64,000 nucleotides of DNA. Origin: DATFKA01 sp042095835 (GTDB taxonomy: Bacteria > Bacteroidota > Bacteroidia > Chitinophagales > Saprospiraceae). The first letter of the stretch is position 1; each line of letters starts with the position of its first letter. The stretch lies in assembly GCA_042095835.1 (NCBI GenBank), contig JBELML010000020.1, positions 1 through 64,000 on the forward strand, given 5' to 3'. A program made the position numbers and the translations under genes. Below are positions 8,649-17,941 of the stretch, piece by piece. Under the pieces are notes generated by a model, which made no database searches, had not been told where the DNA came from, and saw only the letters and a list, made by a program, of their open reading frames with translations.

Positions 8649-9625
8649 AAGTTTGATTGAATGGCTTCTACTAATATTCTCATTTCTTCATCTTGGCTGA
8701 GCTGTTGCAAAACGTCCTTCGTTTTTTCAGAAAACAAGGATTTTTCTGGTTTAAAGACCTCTACGCCTGCTTTTTCTAATCGCTGCATACAATCCGCTAC
8801 CGAGGCTTCCCAATAGCCTTTTTGATTATCAACAGACCGCATTGCAGCATCCTTTATCCAAGCTTGCTCCTCCTGACTGAGTTGATCCCAAAACTTGGTA
8901 CCAATCACTAATACATCAGGCACGCAGGTATGCTCATCCAGGGTATAGTATTTACAGACCTCAAAATGATTGGAAGAAACAAAAGAGGGTGGGTTATTCT
9001 CAGCGCCATCTACTACGCCCTGCTGCAAGGCGGTATACAATTCACCATAAGCCATAGGTGTTGCTGATCCGCCCATCGCATTGACCATATCTACAGACAT
9101 TTGATTATTCATAACTCGAATTTTCAAGCCTTGTAAATCCTCGGGCGTCTTGATCTGTTGATCTGTTGTATAAAAACTCCGACTCCCGGCATCATAAAAA
9201 CACAGACCTTGTAGCCAATTCCCTTGGCTACTATTGAGCATTTGTTCTCCAATGTCGCCTTCTAAAACATCAAAAAGATGCGCCTTATCCCGAAATAAAT
9301 AGGGTACACCCAAGACCTTATATTGCGATGCAAAACTAGACATCGTAGCAGCACTAACCTTAGTCATGGCTACACTACCAATTTGTAGTAATTCTAATAG
9401 TTCCCTTTCTGAACCTAGCTGACCATCAGGGAAAATTTTCACAGCTATGCGGCCAGCAGAGTTTTCTTCTACATATTTTTGAAAATCTACTATCCCTAGA
9501 TGTACAGGGTGAGTAGTCGGTAGTGTATGTGCTAGAAATAGCGTTTTGGTGGTGCTGAGAGACTCACAAGACCAAACTCCAATGCTTAAACAGAAAAGCA
9601 TCAATAATCCTCGAAAATCAGGCAT
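8645..9625 (-). CDS. dctP: TRAP substrate-binding lipoprotein (DctP type)
   Basis: This extracytoplasmic solute receptor of about 326 residues captures the substrate for DctQM. The chosen ATG (9625) gives the lipoprotein signal MPDFRGLLMLFCLSIGVWSC, whose lipobox ends at Cys20, so the receptor is membrane anchored rather than freely diffusing. Conserved DctP blocks follow: TTHPVHLG, LQGLKIRVMNNQMSVDM with the substrate-carboxylate arginine (family knowledge), and GVVDGAENNPPSF. An upstream ATG at 9661 would add 12 residues before the signal. The start overlaps the uxaC stop region by 8 bases. The arginine supports an acidic substrate, in line with hexuronate import. Confidence 0.92.
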   Translation of the reverse strand: MPDFRGLLMLFCLSIGVWSCESLSTTKTLFLAHTLPTTHPVHLGIVDFQKYVEENSAGRIAVKIFPDGQLGSERELLELLQIGSVAMTKVSAATMSSFASQYKVLGVPYLFRDKAHLFDVLEGDIGEQMLNSSQGNWLQGLCFYDAGSRSFYTTDQQIKTPEDLQGLKIRVMNNQMSVDMVNAMGGSATPMAYGELYTALQQGVVDGAENNPPSFVSSNHFEVCKYYTLDEHTCVPDVLVIGTKFWDQLSQEEQAWIKDAAMRSVDNQKGYWEASVADCMQRLEKAGVEVFKPEKSLFSEKTKDVLQQLSQDEEMRILVEAIQSNL

Positions 9626-11048
9626 GGCTATTGGTATTAAAATCAAAATATTGTTTTGCATTGTAATAGCAGATATTTTCTACCATCTGACCTAACCAAG
9701 GCAAGTCTTGGGGCAAATTGCCATCTTTGATATCCTGACCGATGAGGTTGCACAAAATCCGTCGAAAATATTCGTGCCTTGGAAAAGAAAGAAAGCTTCT
9801 ACTATCTGTCAACATCCCTAAAAATCGGCTGAGAAGGCCCATATTAGAAAGGGTATTCATCTGCTTCTCCATCCCATCTTTTTGGTCTAGAAACCACCAA
9901 GCAGAGCCCCATTGCACCTTTCCGGGTTGGAGACCGCCGTTGAAGTTACCCGCCATGGTAGCAAAGACCTCATTATCTGCGGGATTGAGATTGTACAATA
10001 TAGTTTTAGGTAATTGATCATTCTGGTCGAGGCGATTCAAAAAGCGAGATAAGGCTGGTGCTTGCACAAAATCTCCGATAGAATCGCAGCCTGCATCTGC
10101 CCCAAGCTGACCCAACAAGCGATCATTATTATTGCGAAGAGCGCCGAGGTGCAATTGCATCGTCCAATTTTTAGCATGGTACATCTGACCCAGAAAATAT
10201 AGGATCGCCGATTGGAAGATTTGAGCCTCAGCGATAGAAATCTCCGACTTTGACAATGCTTTATTGAGGATTTGGTCTATCCTCTTTTCAGAAAAATCAA
10301 GACTATATAGTCGCTCTAAACCGTGGTCCGACAAGCGACAACCTAGGTCATGGAAGAAGTCTACTCTATTTTGTAATGCATCTAAAAAGGACCTCAAATT
10401 TTTAATATCAAAACCTACTTTTTCTTCTAGTTCCTGGATTTTCTTTAGGAAGGTTTCACTGTTGACGATTAGAAATTTATCGGGGCGAAAGGTAGGCAGT
10501 ATTGCTATTTCAAAATCGCCCTGCGCAAGGGCCTGATGGGGCTGCAGATCATCCGTTGGATCATCTGTGGTACAAAGGGCCTCTACTCGCATACGGCGCA
10601 ATAACTGACGTGTAGAGAATCGAGGGGTTGCTAGCTGCTCATTACAAGCATGGAAGATGCTGGAGGCCGTTTTTGCAGATAATAATTCCTTGATTCCAAA
10701 GTAGCGTTGTAGTTCCAGATGGGTCCAATGATACAGCGGATTCCGCATAGTATAGGGTACCGTTAAAGCCCATTTCTCAAATTTCTCTGCATCGCTGGCC
10801 TTTCCACTGATATAATTTTCTGGAATGCCATTGGCTCGCATGGCTCGCCATTTGTAATGATCTCCTTTCAGCCAAATTTGCGTGATATTTTGGAAGACCT
10901 TGTCCGCTGCAATTTCATCAGGTGGCAAATGATTGTGGTAATCAATAATGGGAAGATCAGCGGCGTGTTCGTGATAGAGATACTTCGCTGGCTCCGATTG
11001 TAAGAGAAAATCTGGTCCCAAAAATTTATCTACTGTCTTATCAAGCAT
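9618..11048 (-). CDS. uxaC: Glucuronate/galacturonate isomerase
   Basis: UxaC interconverts D-glucuronate with D-fructuronate and D-galacturonate with D-tagaturonate, the entry step for both branches encoded here. The 476-residue protein is of usual length and has the amidohydrolase-like metal site IIDYHNHLPP (His38, His40) followed by the family block KWRAMRANGIPE. TTDDPTDDL lies mid-chain and a WW-FLDQKDGMEKQ segment near the C-terminus. It follows uxuA with a 48-base gap that holds the second palindrome copy, and overlaps dctP. It is cytoplasmic. Identity is secure. Confidence 0.95.
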   Translation of the reverse strand: MLDKTVDKFLGPDFLLQSEPAKYLYHEHAADLPIIDYHNHLPPDEIAADKVFQNITQIWLKGDHYKWRAMRANGIPENYISGKASDAEKFEKWALTVPYTMRNPLYHWTHLELQRYFGIKELLSAKTASSIFHACNEQLATPRFSTRQLLRRMRVEALCTTDDPTDDLQPHQALAQGDFEIAILPTFRPDKFLIVNSETFLKKIQELEEKVGFDIKNLRSFLDALQNRVDFFHDLGCRLSDHGLERLYSLDFSEKRIDQILNKALSKSEISIAEAQIFQSAILYFLGQMYHAKNWTMQLHLGALRNNNDRLLGQLGADAGCDSIGDFVQAPALSRFLNRLDQNDQLPKTILYNLNPADNEVFATMAGNFNGGLQPGKVQWGSAWWFLDQKDGMEKQMNTLSNMGLLSRFLGMLTDSRSFLSFPRHEYFRRILCNLIGQDIKDGNLPQDLPWLGQMVENICYYNAKQYFDFNTNSHA

Positions 11049-11063
11049 ATATGCATTATAGCT

Positions 11064-11092
11064 CTTAGATAGACCCTATGGATTTGTCTAAG
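11064..11092. promoter_or_regulatory. 29-bp palindrome, copy 2 (uxaC upstream)
   Basis: The arms are CTTAGATAGACCC and GGATTTGTCTAAG around TAT. It is 25/29 identical to 2042-2070. It begins 4 bases after the uxuA stop codon and ends 15 bases before the uxaC start. The outer six bases of each arm (CTTAGA/TCTAAG) are unchanged in both copies. Confidence 0.65.
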
Positions 11093-11096
11093 AATA

Positions 11097-12272
11097 TTAA
11101 TTATTTTCCATCGCTTTCAGAATTCCATATTCTAAACCTCGTAATTCCGCTAATCCACGTAGGCGGCCAATAGCGGAATATCCAGGATTGCTCATTTTAT
11201 GCAAATCATCTAGCATTTTATGCCCATGATCTGGTCGAAAAGGTATGGAGCTGTTTCTTTTTTGTTGCTCTGCCACTATTACTTGGAGGACCTCGTACAT
11301 ATCTACATCTCCGTCCAGGTGATCCGCTTCGTAAAAGCTTCCATCTGCTAGTCTGGTAGTGCTCCTTAAATGCAGAAAGTGTACCTTATCCGCAAAGTGT
11401 CTAATCATGCTCCCTAGATCGTTATCTGGTCGTACTCCCAATGATCCAGTGCAGAAACAAAGGCCATTCGCCGGGCTCTGCACAGCATCTATAATATATT
11501 GAAGATCAGCCGCAGTACTGACTACTCTAGGAAGTCCCAAAATCGGATAGGGCGGATCGTCTGGATGGATAACCATTTTGACACCTACAGCTTCTGCTAT
11601 AGGAATAACCTCCTGTAAAAAGAAACGCAGATGTTGTCGTAGTCGGTCCCCATCGATATCCTGGTAGCTATCTAATACCACCTGAAATTGATCGGTCGTA
11701 TATCCTTCTTCTGCGCCAGGTAGACCTGCAATGATATTCTTGGTTAATTGTTCTTTTTGCGTCGGCGTCATTTCAGCGAAGCGCTGCTGAGCTGCCTTTT
11801 TCTGATCTGCGGTATAGGCCTTTTCAGCGGTGGGTCTTTGTAGTAGAAATAACTCAAAAGCCGCAAAATCTACCGCATCAAATTTCAATGCGGTGGAGCC
11901 GTCTGGCAAACGATATTCTAAATCGGTGCGGGTCCAATCTAAAACAGGCATGAAATTGTAGGTAACTACATCGATTCCGGTTTCACCGAGATGTTGGAGG
12001 CTGGTTTTATAATTTTCGATATGCGTTTTCCAGTCCTGAGATTGCCTTTTGATATCTTCACTTACGGGCAAACTTTCTACCACAGACCACCGCAAACCAG
12101 CTTTCTCAATTGTGGCCTTGCGCTTTAAAATCTCTTGTTTGGTCCAAATTTCTCCATTGGGTATATGATGTAAAGCAGTGACAATACCGCTAGCACCTGC
12201 TTGGCGAATATCGCTAAGGCTTATAGGATCATTAGGTCCGTACCAACGCCAAGTTTGTTCTAAATTTATCAT
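11097..12272 (-). CDS. uxuA: Mannonate dehydratase
   Basis: UxuA dehydrates D-mannonate to 2-keto-3-deoxy-D-gluconate in the glucuronate branch. The 391-residue protein matches the family length (about 394 in E. coli). It shows the TIM-barrel opening TWRWYGPNDPISLSDIRQAG and HHIPNGEIW, the metal-site strand VKMVIHPDDPP about two thirds along, FCTGSLG, and HLRSTTR. It lies 48 bases after the SDR reductase gene, so fructuronate reduction and mannonate dehydration are encoded side by side. It is cytoplasmic and needs Mn2+ or Fe2+ according to family knowledge. Confidence 0.95.
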   Translation of the reverse strand: MINLEQTWRWYGPNDPISLSDIRQAGASGIVTALHHIPNGEIWTKQEILKRKATIEKAGLRWSVVESLPVSEDIKRQSQDWKTHIENYKTSLQHLGETGIDVVTYNFMPVLDWTRTDLEYRLPDGSTALKFDAVDFAAFELFLLQRPTAEKAYTADQKKAAQQRFAEMTPTQKEQLTKNIIAGLPGAEEGYTTDQFQVVLDSYQDIDGDRLRQHLRFFLQEVIPIAEAVGVKMVIHPDDPPYPILGLPRVVSTAADLQYIIDAVQSPANGLCFCTGSLGVRPDNDLGSMIRHFADKVHFLHLRSTTRLADGSFYEADHLDGDVDMYEVLQVIVAEQQKRNSSIPFRPDHGHKMLDDLHKMSNPGYSAIGRLRGLAELRGLEYGILKAMENN

Positions 12273-12320
12273 TAATTGAGAAAGGGTTTAATGGTAATAA
12301 TGATGTAATTCCTTGCTTTG

Positions 12321-13154
12321 TCAGACCCCCGCAAAGGCGCTAAAACCGCCATCGACAGGAACAACAATACCTGTCACAAAAGCTGAGGCGGGGCTACATA
12401 GCCAAATCAGTGTACCGACCAACTCTTCAGGTTCACCAAATCTACGCATTGGAGTATGATCGATGATAGTCTGCCCTCTGGCAGTCAATGGTTGCGCTCC
12501 ATCTTTGAGCAGCAAGCGGCGATTTTGCTCGCCAATGAAGACACCTGGAGCGATCGCATTGACCCTAATTTTTTCGCCATATTTACTTGCCATTTCTACG
12601 GCAAGCCACTTGGTAAAATTGTCAATACTTGCTTTAGCGGCACTGTAGCCCATCACTCTGGTAAACGGTTGCTGGGCAGTCATGGAGGAAATATTGATAA
12701 TACTCCCCATCTTTTGTTTAGCCATCTCCTCGCCGAATACATAGGTAGGAAGGACGGTACCTTTGAGGTTGAGCGCAACTACCTTGTCAAAATCGCCCAA
12801 GTCTAAATCGAAGAAATTTTGATCAGGGCCGATAGTTGCCCCTGACATATTCCCTCCAGCTACGTTGATGAGTAGGTCAATTTTTCCCCATTGCTCAATG
12901 ATATCCTGCTTAGCTTTTTGTAGTTGTTCTTCATCCAGGACATCAGCGACCAAAGGCATAGCCGCTCCCCCACTCTTCTTAATTTCCTCGACTTTGGCTT
13001 GTACCTTTGCAGCGGTCCTACTCAAGATACCAACTTTTACACCTGCTTGAGCAAGGCCAGATGCCATTGCACCACCAAGCACTCCGGCGCCTCCAGTAAT
13101 GACGGCTACCTGGCCAGATAATTCGAATAAATTTTGTTTTGGCATGTTTCTCAA
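12321..13154 (-). CDS. uxuB: SDR-type fructuronate reductase (mannonate oxidoreductase)
   Basis: This 277-residue short-chain dehydrogenase most likely reduces D-fructuronate to D-mannonate. It has the Rossmann motif TGGAGVLG (about residues 20-27), NVAGG, and the catalytic triad region with INISS and YSAAK. E. coli UxuB is a long-chain polyol dehydrogenase, whereas Bacillus (YjmF) and many Bacteroidota use an SDR of this size next to uxuA; the neighbours make that the best call. A gluconate or KduD-like ketouronate reductase is the alternative. It is the first gene of the operon. A second ATG at 13145 is an equally plausible start. Confidence 0.82.
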   Translation of the reverse strand: MRNMPKQNLFELSGQVAVITGGAGVLGGAMASGLAQAGVKVGILSRTAAKVQAKVEEIKKSGGAAMPLVADVLDEEQLQKAKQDIIEQWGKIDLLINVAGGNMSGATIGPDQNFFDLDLGDFDKVVALNLKGTVLPTYVFGEEMAKQKMGSIINISSMTAQQPFTRVMGYSAAKASIDNFTKWLAVEMASKYGEKIRVNAIAPGVFIGEQNRRLLLKDGAQPLTARGQTIIDHTPMRRFGEPEELVGTLIWLCSPASAFVTGIVVPVDGGFSAFAGV

Positions 13155-13198
13155 TACGTTAATATGATCAGCTACTTAATTGCATTAAAAGTCTTGTT

Positions 13199-13206
13199 CA
13201 AAACTA
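13199..13206 (-). promoter_or_regulatory. Candidate -7 box for the hexuronate operon
   Basis: Read on the minus strand this is TAGTTTTG, which fits the Bacteroidota -7 consensus TAnnTTTG, 45 bases ahead of the SDR gene start. No TTG is found at the expected -33 position, so the operon may need an activator. Weak on its own. Confidence 0.35.
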
Positions 13207-13235
13207 TAATAGTACAAAATGAGAAGCGGTTGCCC

Positions 13236-14036
13236 TTATTTTTTGATCAAAAAATCACGAAGACCCTCTAAGTCATCGGTATTGATAAGGTCGACCTGTG
13301 CACGAATCAGCATTTTCCAAACTGCTGGATGATCCGGACTTGCCCAAAAACGCACCTTTTTACCCTCGCCATGAGCATTGGCAACCATCAGGCGAAGAGT
13401 CCGCCAATCTTTAGGCGGTATACTTCCCTCGCCTTTCCACTTGAGGTATAATCCATAGGGGCCGCTAATCACTGGCATATAAGCCCTATGAATACCTCTA
13501 CCAATATCAGTCGGTCTCCCATCAAGCGCCATTAACCGGTTTTGTTCCTTCATTAGTGTTCGAATGGGACGATCTCCGGAAAGGAAAATGGTGACTGGAC
13601 CTTGTTCGACCTCCAAGCCATTGTATTTGGTCAACATGGTATCATAAGCGGGTAAGATTTCTTTCAATTTTTGATACACGGCCTCTCCTTCCTTTTTGAT
13701 ATCCAGCATCAGAAAAAAAGAGACATCATAATTCGGATAGACTTTTCCTCCATTGGCCATTACTCGCTGGAACAATGGATCTAAGTAGAGCTTCTTCAAA
13801 GTTCGATTAGGACTAGGCGTCTCTGGACGATCATGGTAAACGTAAAGTTCATCGTCGATCAGGAAGATATCTGCCTCGACACTAGCAAATCCATAACTGA
13901 GTGCATCGTACAATGGCCTTGTATGCTCATAGTCATTGTGTGCATGAGCATTGGGCAATGGCTTGACCACACTTTGGGCAAAAACAGGAATGGATATAAG
14001 TATAAAAAGGAGTTTAAAAAGCCATCTCATAGTCAA
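13236..14036 (-). CDS. Secreted glycerophosphodiesterase/PI-PLC-like protein
   Basis: The 266-residue protein has a signal peptide (MTMRWLFKLLFILISIPVFAQ) and a PI-PLC-like TIM-barrel phosphodiesterase domain. Visible active-site-like pieces are NAHAHNDYEH just after the signal, the acidic strand FASVEADIFLIDDELYVYHD, and FLMLDIKKEGE. It resembles the Bacteroidota group annotated as phosphatidylinositol-specific phospholipase C or AIM6-like. Substrate is unknown. It lies 80 bases upstream of the hexuronate operon and may have its own promoter (CAAAAATA, 14053-14060, is TATTTTTG on the minus strand). A second ATG two codons in is also possible. Confidence 0.72.
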   Translation of the reverse strand: MTMRWLFKLLFILISIPVFAQSVVKPLPNAHAHNDYEHTRPLYDALSYGFASVEADIFLIDDELYVYHDRPETPSPNRTLKKLYLDPLFQRVMANGGKVYPNYDVSFFLMLDIKKEGEAVYQKLKEILPAYDTMLTKYNGLEVEQGPVTIFLSGDRPIRTLMKEQNRLMALDGRPTDIGRGIHRAYMPVISGPYGLYLKWKGEGSIPPKDWRTLRLMVANAHGEGKKVRFWASPDHPAVWKMLIRAQVDLINTDDLEGLRDFLIKK

Positions 14037-14199
14037 GATTTAAGGTACTCCTCAAAAATAGGGTTTTAAATAGGGAAAGTAAAAAACCTTAGGGACTACT
14101 TAAATATTGACTATGAATCAAAAATTTTATCTAAGCTATTCTTGCTCTTTCCCTTTCAGGATTGAAGTATCATGCCCCTAAGTTCTATTCTTTAGTTGA

Positions 14200-16182
14200 T
14201 CATCGTATTAAATTAATTTGGCCAGAGACTTGCTTTATAACGCCATTTCCTCGTTTGATCTGCGCAGACCATATATAAGCTCCTGCGTTTTGTAACTGCC
14301 CTTTATACCGCCCGTCCCAGCCTTGTTCTTCCTGGTTGGCTTTCCCTTCTCCTAAGTGAAAAACACGGGCACCCCAGCGATTAAATATTTGAAAATTTTC
14401 AAAGGCAAAATCTCTAGCACCATTTAAGTAGAAATAATCATTTTGACCATTTCCATCTGGACTGAAGGCCGTAGGTGCAAAGAATTCAAACTTTACAATA
14501 TCCGTACCTATTCTATCGGTTGCCAAGCAACCATTTTCATTTTCTACCTGAACCTTATACCAAGCATCTTTCTTGATTTCTATAGAAGTACGTTCGCAGG
14601 TGAAACAAGGAATGTCTTCGCTCCCTTGGGCACTACTCCAGAAATAAGAAACAATTGGACTATTCGATACAACCGTCGGTTGCAGCTCAACGGTTTGTCC
14701 AATTTCTGCACTGATCGTTTCGCCTAAATCTACTTCGATACGATCCTCCTCTACATATATAGTTCCTTGGGTCTCCCCACAACTAGTTTCTACTTTTAGA
14801 CGATATTGACCTCCTTGTTCAATATACAAATAAGGATCGCTAGAACCATTAGACCACTGATAGCTCAATGCCCCGGCAATTCCTGGATCAAGTTTCAATT
14901 GATCGCCAGCACATAGAAGCAAGGCCTCTTCTTGAAAATTTAGGGCTAAGCTAGCAATTTCATAAGCCGTGGGATCGCCAAAGTCAACGGTCTTGGGGTC
15001 GTCAGAAACCCGCATTTCGGGTTCTAAATCCCCAAAAGCATTGACATTGTATAGAAAAGCCTGGTTTCTATAAATGCCCTTGGGGGTTTCTTCTGCTACT
15101 TCCAAATGGAGAATAATACTGTCTTCTCCGATAGGAATGTTCAGACCATCAATCGCAAGCACCGAAGTACCTACTCCGCTCAGTTGACGGTCGTATTGAT
15201 ACCCGCTGTATTCAATTTTTTTAATTTTGATAGATGGAGGAAAGGTATCCCGCAACTGTACATTCGTTTGCTCGTAAGGCGTACGGTTGACAAGTCGAAG
15301 GGTAAAAAGGAGGTCTGTGCAAGGGTATGCCTTCCTGTACTTTACTTCATTATAGAGTTGTATTTCAAAAGGACAGCTACAGGCGTCCTGATTTTTCTCA
15401 ACCTCAAGCTCCTGGTGCTCTATTACTCTACCAGAATTCAAATTAAACTCATATACCGCTCGATTAGTAAAGGTATTGCGACGAGAGGCGATGCCAAATA
15501 AACGACCATTAGGATCGAAAAATATAGAAGGCATACTTCCTAAGTTCCTGCCTGTCTGAGCAAAACTAAGGTCATCGACTTCTCTATTCAGGTAATCGAT
15601 GATAATCAATCGATCCATTTTTTGGTCATAACCATATAATTGACCCGTAGTAGGATGAAAGGCAATATCCGCACAAAATATCGCTTCTTTTGTGCCCATC
15701 GTTTGCATTGGATAAAGCTGGGTCGCATAATCAGGATCCTCCAAATCGACTAAAGCCAAGATATTGGTCTCTTCGTTTTGTCCAAAACCAAGTAGCACAA
15801 GGTACCTTCCATCTGGGGAGATATCACCAGCTACAAAATACAATTGACTTGGTAAAGGCAAGTCCGCCAAGAATGCCAACTGGAAGCTAGCATCAATTCT
15901 AATTAATCGATACGTATCTCCCAACTCTAAACCATAGATGAGGTTGTCTTTGGGACGATAGCAAATACCGTTGAGTTGATTATCTGGAAAAAAAGCGAGT
16001 GGTTCGAACAAGATCTCTAGAGGAGATTCTTGTAAAATTAATTCTTCAAATGTAGAGCCGCCCTCTTCTTCAATCACTCTAAACATTCTACCGGCACAAT
16101 CAAAAGGAGGCTGGGTATTCCCTACATTAGCGAAGAGAATAAGGATAAGCACCATGCCAAAAAGCCTTCTTGCGTCAGCCAT
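14200..16182 (-). CDS. T9SS-exported protein with gliding/CHU_C C-terminal domain
   Basis: This 660-residue protein has an N-terminal signal peptide, then a region of repeated beta-propeller-like strands (LIYGLELGDTYRLIRID and similar, roughly residues 55-255). A DUF11-like bacterial surface domain follows (about 270-400, LFTLRLVNRTPYEQTNVQLRD), then an Ig/PKD-like section (about 415-560). The C-terminal 90 residues form a type B sorting domain with the hallmark FFAPTAFSPDGNGQNDYF and IFNRWGARVF, directing export and surface attachment through the type IX system. No enzymatic motif is seen; adhesion or a surface scaffold is likely. It stands alone with about 160 bases of unremarkable DNA downstream. 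Confidence 0.85.
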   Translation of the reverse strand: MADARRLFGMVLILILFANVGNTQPPFDCAGRMFRVIEEEGGSTFEELILQESPLEILFEPLAFFPDNQLNGICYRPKDNLIYGLELGDTYRLIRIDASFQLAFLADLPLPSQLYFVAGDISPDGRYLVLLGFGQNEETNILALVDLEDPDYATQLYPMQTMGTKEAIFCADIAFHPTTGQLYGYDQKMDRLIIIDYLNREVDDLSFAQTGRNLGSMPSIFFDPNGRLFGIASRRNTFTNRAVYEFNLNSGRVIEHQELEVEKNQDACSCPFEIQLYNEVKYRKAYPCTDLLFTLRLVNRTPYEQTNVQLRDTFPPSIKIKKIEYSGYQYDRQLSGVGTSVLAIDGLNIPIGEDSIILHLEVAEETPKGIYRNQAFLYNVNAFGDLEPEMRVSDDPKTVDFGDPTAYEIASLALNFQEEALLLCAGDQLKLDPGIAGALSYQWSNGSSDPYLYIEQGGQYRLKVETSCGETQGTIYVEEDRIEVDLGETISAEIGQTVELQPTVVSNSPIVSYFWSSAQGSEDIPCFTCERTSIEIKKDAWYKVQVENENGCLATDRIGTDIVKFEFFAPTAFSPDGNGQNDYFYLNGARDFAFENFQIFNRWGARVFHLGEGKANQEEQGWDGRYKGQLQNAGAYIWSAQIKRGNGVIKQVSGQINLIR

Positions 16183-16291
16183 TTATTCCTTTTTATATCA
16201 TTAAATCCAATGCAAGTTAACAAATAATTTACATTGAATTAATATAAAGATAACAAAAAGATAGCTTTTGGTCAAGATATACCTCCGCTTA

Positions 16292-16798
16292 TCAAGGTCT
16301 CAATACGGGTATATGCTTGGTTTTGGTATTATTATTTTCTTTAATTTCTGCGATTTGATTGGGGGCGTCGGCCCTGAAATAAAAGGCAGCATGATTGGAA
16401 CCAAACCCTTCATTGGTTCTGATTTCATGATCAGGTACTGAGACACAAAGGGTGTGTTGTTGTCCTGGCCGAAGTGCTGGAATAGTGTAGTTTCTAGTAC
16501 GTTCTACATTGGTAAATTGCTCATAGTCAACTCTCCAACGAATTTTGAGCTGCAGTCTCGACCTATTAGCGTTGATATTCCCAATATTTTTGACCTCTGC
16601 ATAAAGGTAGCGGCGACCGTTTTGGGTAACCAAACGAATATTATCTACTACCGTTAAATCTGATTTGAGAATGATGGGTTTAATTAATTTGGGGTTGACC
16701 TTGATTGGCTTTTTATAATTGGGCTGGTATTTGAATTGTTGCCCCATTAAAGGGTAGGCTAGTAAAAATGCGAAGATAATTAAGCATAGATGTCTCAT
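16292..16798 (-). CDS. Secreted CARDB-like domain protein
   Basis: This 168-residue protein has a signal peptide (MRHLCLIIFAFLLAYPLMGQ) and one Ig-like beta domain resembling CARDB, a module found in bacterial surface proteins. The pattern DLTVVDNIRL ... LYAEVKNIGNINANRSRL ... TIPALRPGQQHTL ... DAPNQIAEIKENNN is typical: strands, a central Asn-rich turn, and a final ENNN. No sorting domain follows, so it may stay in the periplasm. It is monocistronic. Function unknown. Confidence 0.6.
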   Translation of the reverse strand: MRHLCLIIFAFLLAYPLMGQQFKYQPNYKKPIKVNPKLIKPIILKSDLTVVDNIRLVTQNGRRYLYAEVKNIGNINANRSRLQLKIRWRVDYEQFTNVERTRNYTIPALRPGQQHTLCVSVPDHEIRTNEGFGSNHAAFYFRADAPNQIAEIKENNNTKTKHIPVLRP

Positions 16799-16919
16799 GA
16801 TTGATAGGTTTTAATTCATCTATAGGTGTTTTCAATACAATTTTAATGACCATTTTTACCAAAAAATTTGCATTCTCCTAAAAATTGAGGAAGTTGAGGC
16901 GATGGAATAAAAATCAACT

Positions 16920-17453
16920 ATGAAACTTGCTCAATTCAATTTTCAAAAACTTTCCCAAAAGGATCTTGATACGCTACAGCACATTAGCTTACTAACGTTT
17001 AGGGCTACCTACGAACACTTGAATGATCCCTTAGTCTTCCAATCTTATATCGATCAGGCTTTCCATAAAACGAAGTTAGAGGAAGAGCTGCTGAATGCCA
17101 ATAGTGCTTATTATTTCCTCAAAAAAGGAGGAGAAGTTGCTGGTTACTTCAAACTCAATTTTGCCAAAGCAGATGGAGATATCCCAGAGGCCAGTTCAGT
17201 AGAGCTAGAGCGCATTTATGTATTGCCTTTCTTCCAAGGACAAGGTCTAGGAGCAATGATTATCAATAAAGCAGTAGCGATCACCAAGCAAAAAGGTTTC
17301 CAATGGTTATGGCTCGGCGTTTGGGATCAAAACCACAAAGCCATCGGTTTCTATGAAAAACAAGGCTTCCAGCGCTACGGCCAGCACATCTTCTGGATGG
17401 GCGAAGAAGAACAAAATGATTGGTTGATGAGGAAAGATGTTTTGACTGTGTGA
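16920..17453 (+). CDS. GNAT family N-acetyltransferase
   Basis: The 177-residue protein has the GNAT fold. The acetyl-CoA pyrophosphate loop is QGQGLGAMI (motif A, about residues 103-111), preceded by the strand VELERIYVLPFF and followed by WLWLGVWDQNHKAIGFYEKQGF (motif B). The acceptor is unknown; the closest general type is spermine/spermidine- or ribosomal-protein-like acetyltransferases. Its stop codon is immediately followed by a 300-base G-rich low-complexity tract in the sense orientation. It converges with pdxH across the assembly gap. Confidence 0.85.
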   Translation: MKLAQFNFQKLSQKDLDTLQHISLLTFRATYEHLNDPLVFQSYIDQAFHKTKLEEELLNANSAYYFLKKGGEVAGYFKLNFAKADGDIPEASSVELERIYVLPFFQGQGLGAMIINKAVAITKQKGFQWLWLGVWDQNHKAIGFYEKQGFQRYGQHIFWMGEEEQNDWLMRKDVLTV

Positions 17454-17755
17454 CCTTGGGACTTTGGGAGTGGAAGACTGTGTGACTTGGAGAGCAGAGA
17501 CATGGGGACGAGGGGACTTTGAGAGCGGAGACAGTGGGACGTGGGGACGTGGTGACCGGGAGACTTGGAGGCTCTTTTACTTCACACCTGACACTTGGCA
17601 CATAGCACATAATGACTTTGGAGACTTAGTAGAAGAACATAAGACATAGCACATAGCACTTAACATATAATGACTTGGAGACATGGGGACGTTGTGACTT
17701 GGGGACGGAGACTTGGATCCCTATATGAGATGGGGATGTTGTGACATGGAGGTAA
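17454..17755 (+). repeat. G-rich low-complexity tract after the GNAT gene
   Basis: The tract is built of degenerate units such as GACTTGG, GGGGACG and GGGACTTTGG, with G-runs about every 8-10 bases on the + strand. It starts at the GNAT stop codon. It contains two patches of the type GCACATAGCACATAATGACTT (near 17589 and 17646). Open frames through it are periodic and not credible genes. The matching tract on the other side of the gap has opposite orientation. Confidence 0.8.
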
Positions 17756-17856
17756 CCTCTCTAAAACCTTAAACGAATTAAACGTTTAAACTTCTACTGA
17801 CGAAAGGCTCGTTCCTTCGAGTTAATATGTGTTATGTGCTATGTATTATGTCCTAT

Positions 17857-17928
17857 GTTAATGAGACCCGATGCTTCAGCAGCGTTGGACGAATTAATCC
17901 CGGCTGAGTGCAACGAACGTCGGGATAC
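17857..17928 (-). repeat. 72-bp hairpin element, copy A
   Basis: On the minus strand it reads ATCCCG...CGGGATTAATTCG then AACGCTGCTGAAGCATCGGG and ends TCTCATTAAC. The two other copies are at 53285-53356 and 53451-53523 on the + strand. The ATCCCG/CGGGAT arms can form a stem. It is next to ATGTGCTATG-type simple sequence, as are the other copies. Confidence 0.8.
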
Positions 17929-17941
17929 TTTGCTAGGTCTT

